Source: Bacteroidaceae bacterium (GTDB taxonomy: Bacteria > Bacteroidota > Bacteroidia > Bacteroidales > Bacteroidaceae). From it: DNA of 64,000 bases. The translations under genes were made by a program, and so were the position numbers. Below, one piece after another: positions 62,640 to 64,000 of the stretch. The notes below the pieces were generated by a model, which worked only from the letters and a program-made list of their open reading frames with translations, had not been told where the DNA came from and did not search any database. The stretch's first letter is position 1; the number at the start of each line of letters is the position of its first letter. Where the stretch lies: positions 95,129 to 159,128 of the forward strand of contig JAFQBG010000002.1 of assembly GCA_017416705.1 (NCBI GenBank), in the 5' to 3' direction.

Positions 62640-63785
62640 TTATATTAACTTGGCATACACATCGAGTACTTGCGCTGCGACATCGTTTCCACGAAAACGT
62701 TGCACATACTCCAAGCTACCTGCAATACGTTCATTGCGTCCCTCCGCGCCAATGAGCATGCTTTTCAGCGCCTCGGCCATAGCCAACGTATCGTCGGGAG
62801 CAACGTAAAGGTTATGTGGCCCACCGGCCTCTTCGAGGCACGACCCGGTGCAAGCAACCACCGGCAACCTGTTGAACACAGCCTCAATGATAGGAATGCC
62901 AAAGCCCTCGTAACGCGACGGATAGACAAACACCTCGGCGCACTGATAAAGGGCCTGCAAGGCGGTGTCATCCACACCGCATAATATATGCAGACGATGT
63001 TCCACCGCCAAGCTACGTGCAGTGTCAAGCACCTTGCGAGTATATTTTGTTTGCCTTCCAACCACCACCAGATGAACATCATCGGGCAACAGCGGCAAAG
63101 CCTTAACAGCAAGTAGAATATTTTTACGCTCTTCGATAGTACCTACATTAAGTATGTAACGCGCAGGGATGTTAAACCGTTTTTTAACATCGGCGACCAC
63201 CGACTGCGACAGTTCACACCCAAAACGCGGATTACAACTTTGATATATAAGGTCTATTTTTTCTTCGGGAACCCCACCAAGTTCCATTATATCGTGCTTT
63301 GTGCGCTCCGATATTGCAATTATTCGGGTTGCCTCCTTGCACGCTACGCGGAATTTCCATTTATATATGGCAACATCTATCGCGTTGTAATATTCGGGGT
63401 GGCGCATGAATATAAGGTCGTGAATGGTAACCACCCCCTTGATGCCTGATGCTTTCAACCCCATAGGCAATTCACCTGTAAGGCCATGATATATGCGCAC
63501 ATTGTCGCGTTTAAGTTCCTTCACAATGCCTCTCATGCGCCAATAATCGCGCAGCAGCCTGCAAGGGCCTTCGTAAAACACAAACCGCGCATTCGGCGAT
63601 GGTGCTATGCGGTTACGCAGTTCATCGCGACCTTTATCGGGAGCATACAAAAGCAATTCCAAGCCCTGCTCGTTGCGTTTAATTATGTCATTCACCAATG
63701 TGCGACCATATCCACCCAAGCCTGTGGCATTACGCACAATGCGTTTAGCATCGTAGCCTATTAATATTTTTTTGTTATGCTCCAT
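62640..63785 (-). CDS. Glycosyltransferase family 4 protein
   Basis: A 381-residue GT-B fold glycosyltransferase. The N-lobe includes the GLGGYGRTLVNDI loop and TIHDLIFMRHPEYYN; the C-lobe holds NVGTIEERKN, a nucleotide-sugar contact region, and the family-4 E-x7-E motif YEGFGIPIIEAVFNRLPVV. It has no signal peptide or membrane segment, so it acts on the cytoplasmic face. Acceptor and sugar are unknown. No capsule or O-antigen cluster is seen next to it inside the window. Confidence 0.9.
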   Translation of the reverse strand: MEHNKKILIGYDAKRIVRNATGLGGYGRTLVNDIIKRNEQGLELLLYAPDKGRDELRNRIAPSPNARFVFYEGPCRLLRDYWRMRGIVKELKRDNVRIYHGLTGELPMGLKASGIKGVVTIHDLIFMRHPEYYNAIDVAIYKWKFRVACKEATRIIAISERTKHDIMELGGVPEEKIDLIYQSCNPRFGCELSQSVVADVKKRFNIPARYILNVGTIEERKNILLAVKALPLLPDDVHLVVVGRQTKYTRKVLDTARSLAVEHRLHILCGVDDTALQALYQCAEVFVYPSRYEGFGIPIIEAVFNRLPVVACTGSCLEEAGGPHNLYVAPDDTLAMAEALKSMLIGAEGRNERIAGSLEYVQRFRGNDVAAQVLDVYAKLI

Positions 63786-63808
63786 AATAGTACGTTGTGG
63801 AATTTTGG

Positions 63809-63816
63809 CAAATATA
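63809..63816 (-). promoter_or_regulatory. -7 box of the glycosyltransferase gene
   Basis: Perfect TATATTTG on the minus strand, two bases from the edge of array 3, with a leader of about 17 nt. Confidence 0.6.
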
Positions 63817-63818
63817 GT

Positions 63819-64000
63819 AACAAGCGAGCGAAAAAAACGAAGTTTACTTCGGTTTTTTTACAGCGAGCGCAGACTATATTCGCGCGGAGCGCAAATTAGT
63901 AACAAGCGAGCGAAAAATATCAAGTATACTTGAATATTTTTTACAGCGAGCGCAGGCTATATTCGCGCGGAGCGCAAATTAGTAACAAGCGAGCGAAAAA
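63819..64000 (+). repeat. Hairpin repeat array 3, cut by the window edge
   Basis: Units start at 63819, 63901 and 63984 (period 82-83 bp). Unit 1 (63819-63872) has the CGAAG/CTTCG stem; unit 2 (63901-63955) has TCAAG/CTTGA with loop TATA. Linkers of 28 bp are identical except for their first base and form TTC-GCG...CGC-AAA. The third unit is cut by the window end. The flanks and linker match arrays 1 and 2. Confidence 0.85.

Overview
The window is about 64 kb of a chromosome from the phylum Bacteroidota, order Bacteroidales. Several signs agree. Promoters carry the TAnnTTTG -7 box with an upstream TTG/TTTG box, and genes lack Shine-Dalgarno sequences. There are SusC/SusD and BtuB/BtuG outer-membrane systems, a TamB-TamL pair whose TamL is a lipoprotein, the type IX secretion protein PorQ, and a tmRNA with tag GENNYALAA. 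I cannot fix the family or genus. Gene density is ordinary for a chromosome, and I see no prophage, insertion sequence, tRNA, rRNA operon or CRISPR array.

Layout. 1-4.6 kb: 3' end of RNase Y, a fused ResB-CcsA cytochrome c maturation protein, the manganese exporter MntP, the tmRNA gene, and PrmA. 4.7-11.7 kb: tamB-tamL, for outer-membrane assembly. 11.9-16.9 kb: a sugar nucleotidyltransferase, a lipoprotein with a DVDLHL-type domain, a small beta-barrel protein, an XRE-type regulator, a 200-bp inverted repeat and a BspA-like leucine-rich repeat protein. 17-26.5 kb: a rightward run of ABC-F ATPase, M13 peptidase, MetA, GH20 hexosaminidase, TPM protein, LemA and ManA. 26.5-29.5 kb (leftward): an FAD oxidoreductase and RadA. 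30-32.5 kb: ThrA. 32.5-38.1 kb: a B12 uptake operon, btuB-btuG-btuF-btuC, behind a cobalamin riboswitch. 38.2-41.8 kb: DAHP synthase/chorismate mutase, TatD, a protein of unknown function and a prenyl diphosphate synthase. 42.1-45.6 kb: porQ-cmk-ispH-pfkA. 45.7-50.8 kb (leftward): 5-formyl-THF cyclo-ligase and MeaB, then a flippase-like membrane protein, PepD and a DUF3332 lipoprotein. 51.1-54.4 kb: KsgA, MgtE and a secreted hydrolase. 54.5-62.5 kb: a SusC/SusD operon with a metallopeptidase-like lipoprotein lacking HExxH, a TlpA-like thiol protein, and a separate thioredoxin lipoprotein. 62.6-63.8 kb: a glycosyltransferase.

The strongest unexplained signal is a dispersed repeat family in intergenic DNA. 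Three tandem arrays, with periods of 82-85 bp, lie directly upstream of thrA, meaB and the glycosyltransferase gene; divergent single copies occur near 11.75 kb and 50.9 kb. Each unit has a hairpin framed by GCGAGCG-like direct repeats and a linker that forms a second, smaller hairpin. Arm sequences differ between copies but pairing is kept. In all three arrays the gene-proximal unit ends exactly 2 nt before a perfect or near-perfect -7 box, so the repeats look like part of promoter modules.

Other points are long perfect palindromes serving as shared terminators between convergent genes and running into the last codons of the leftward gene, interleaved divergent promoters for mntP and ssrA, and a B12 operon with no ATPase gene.
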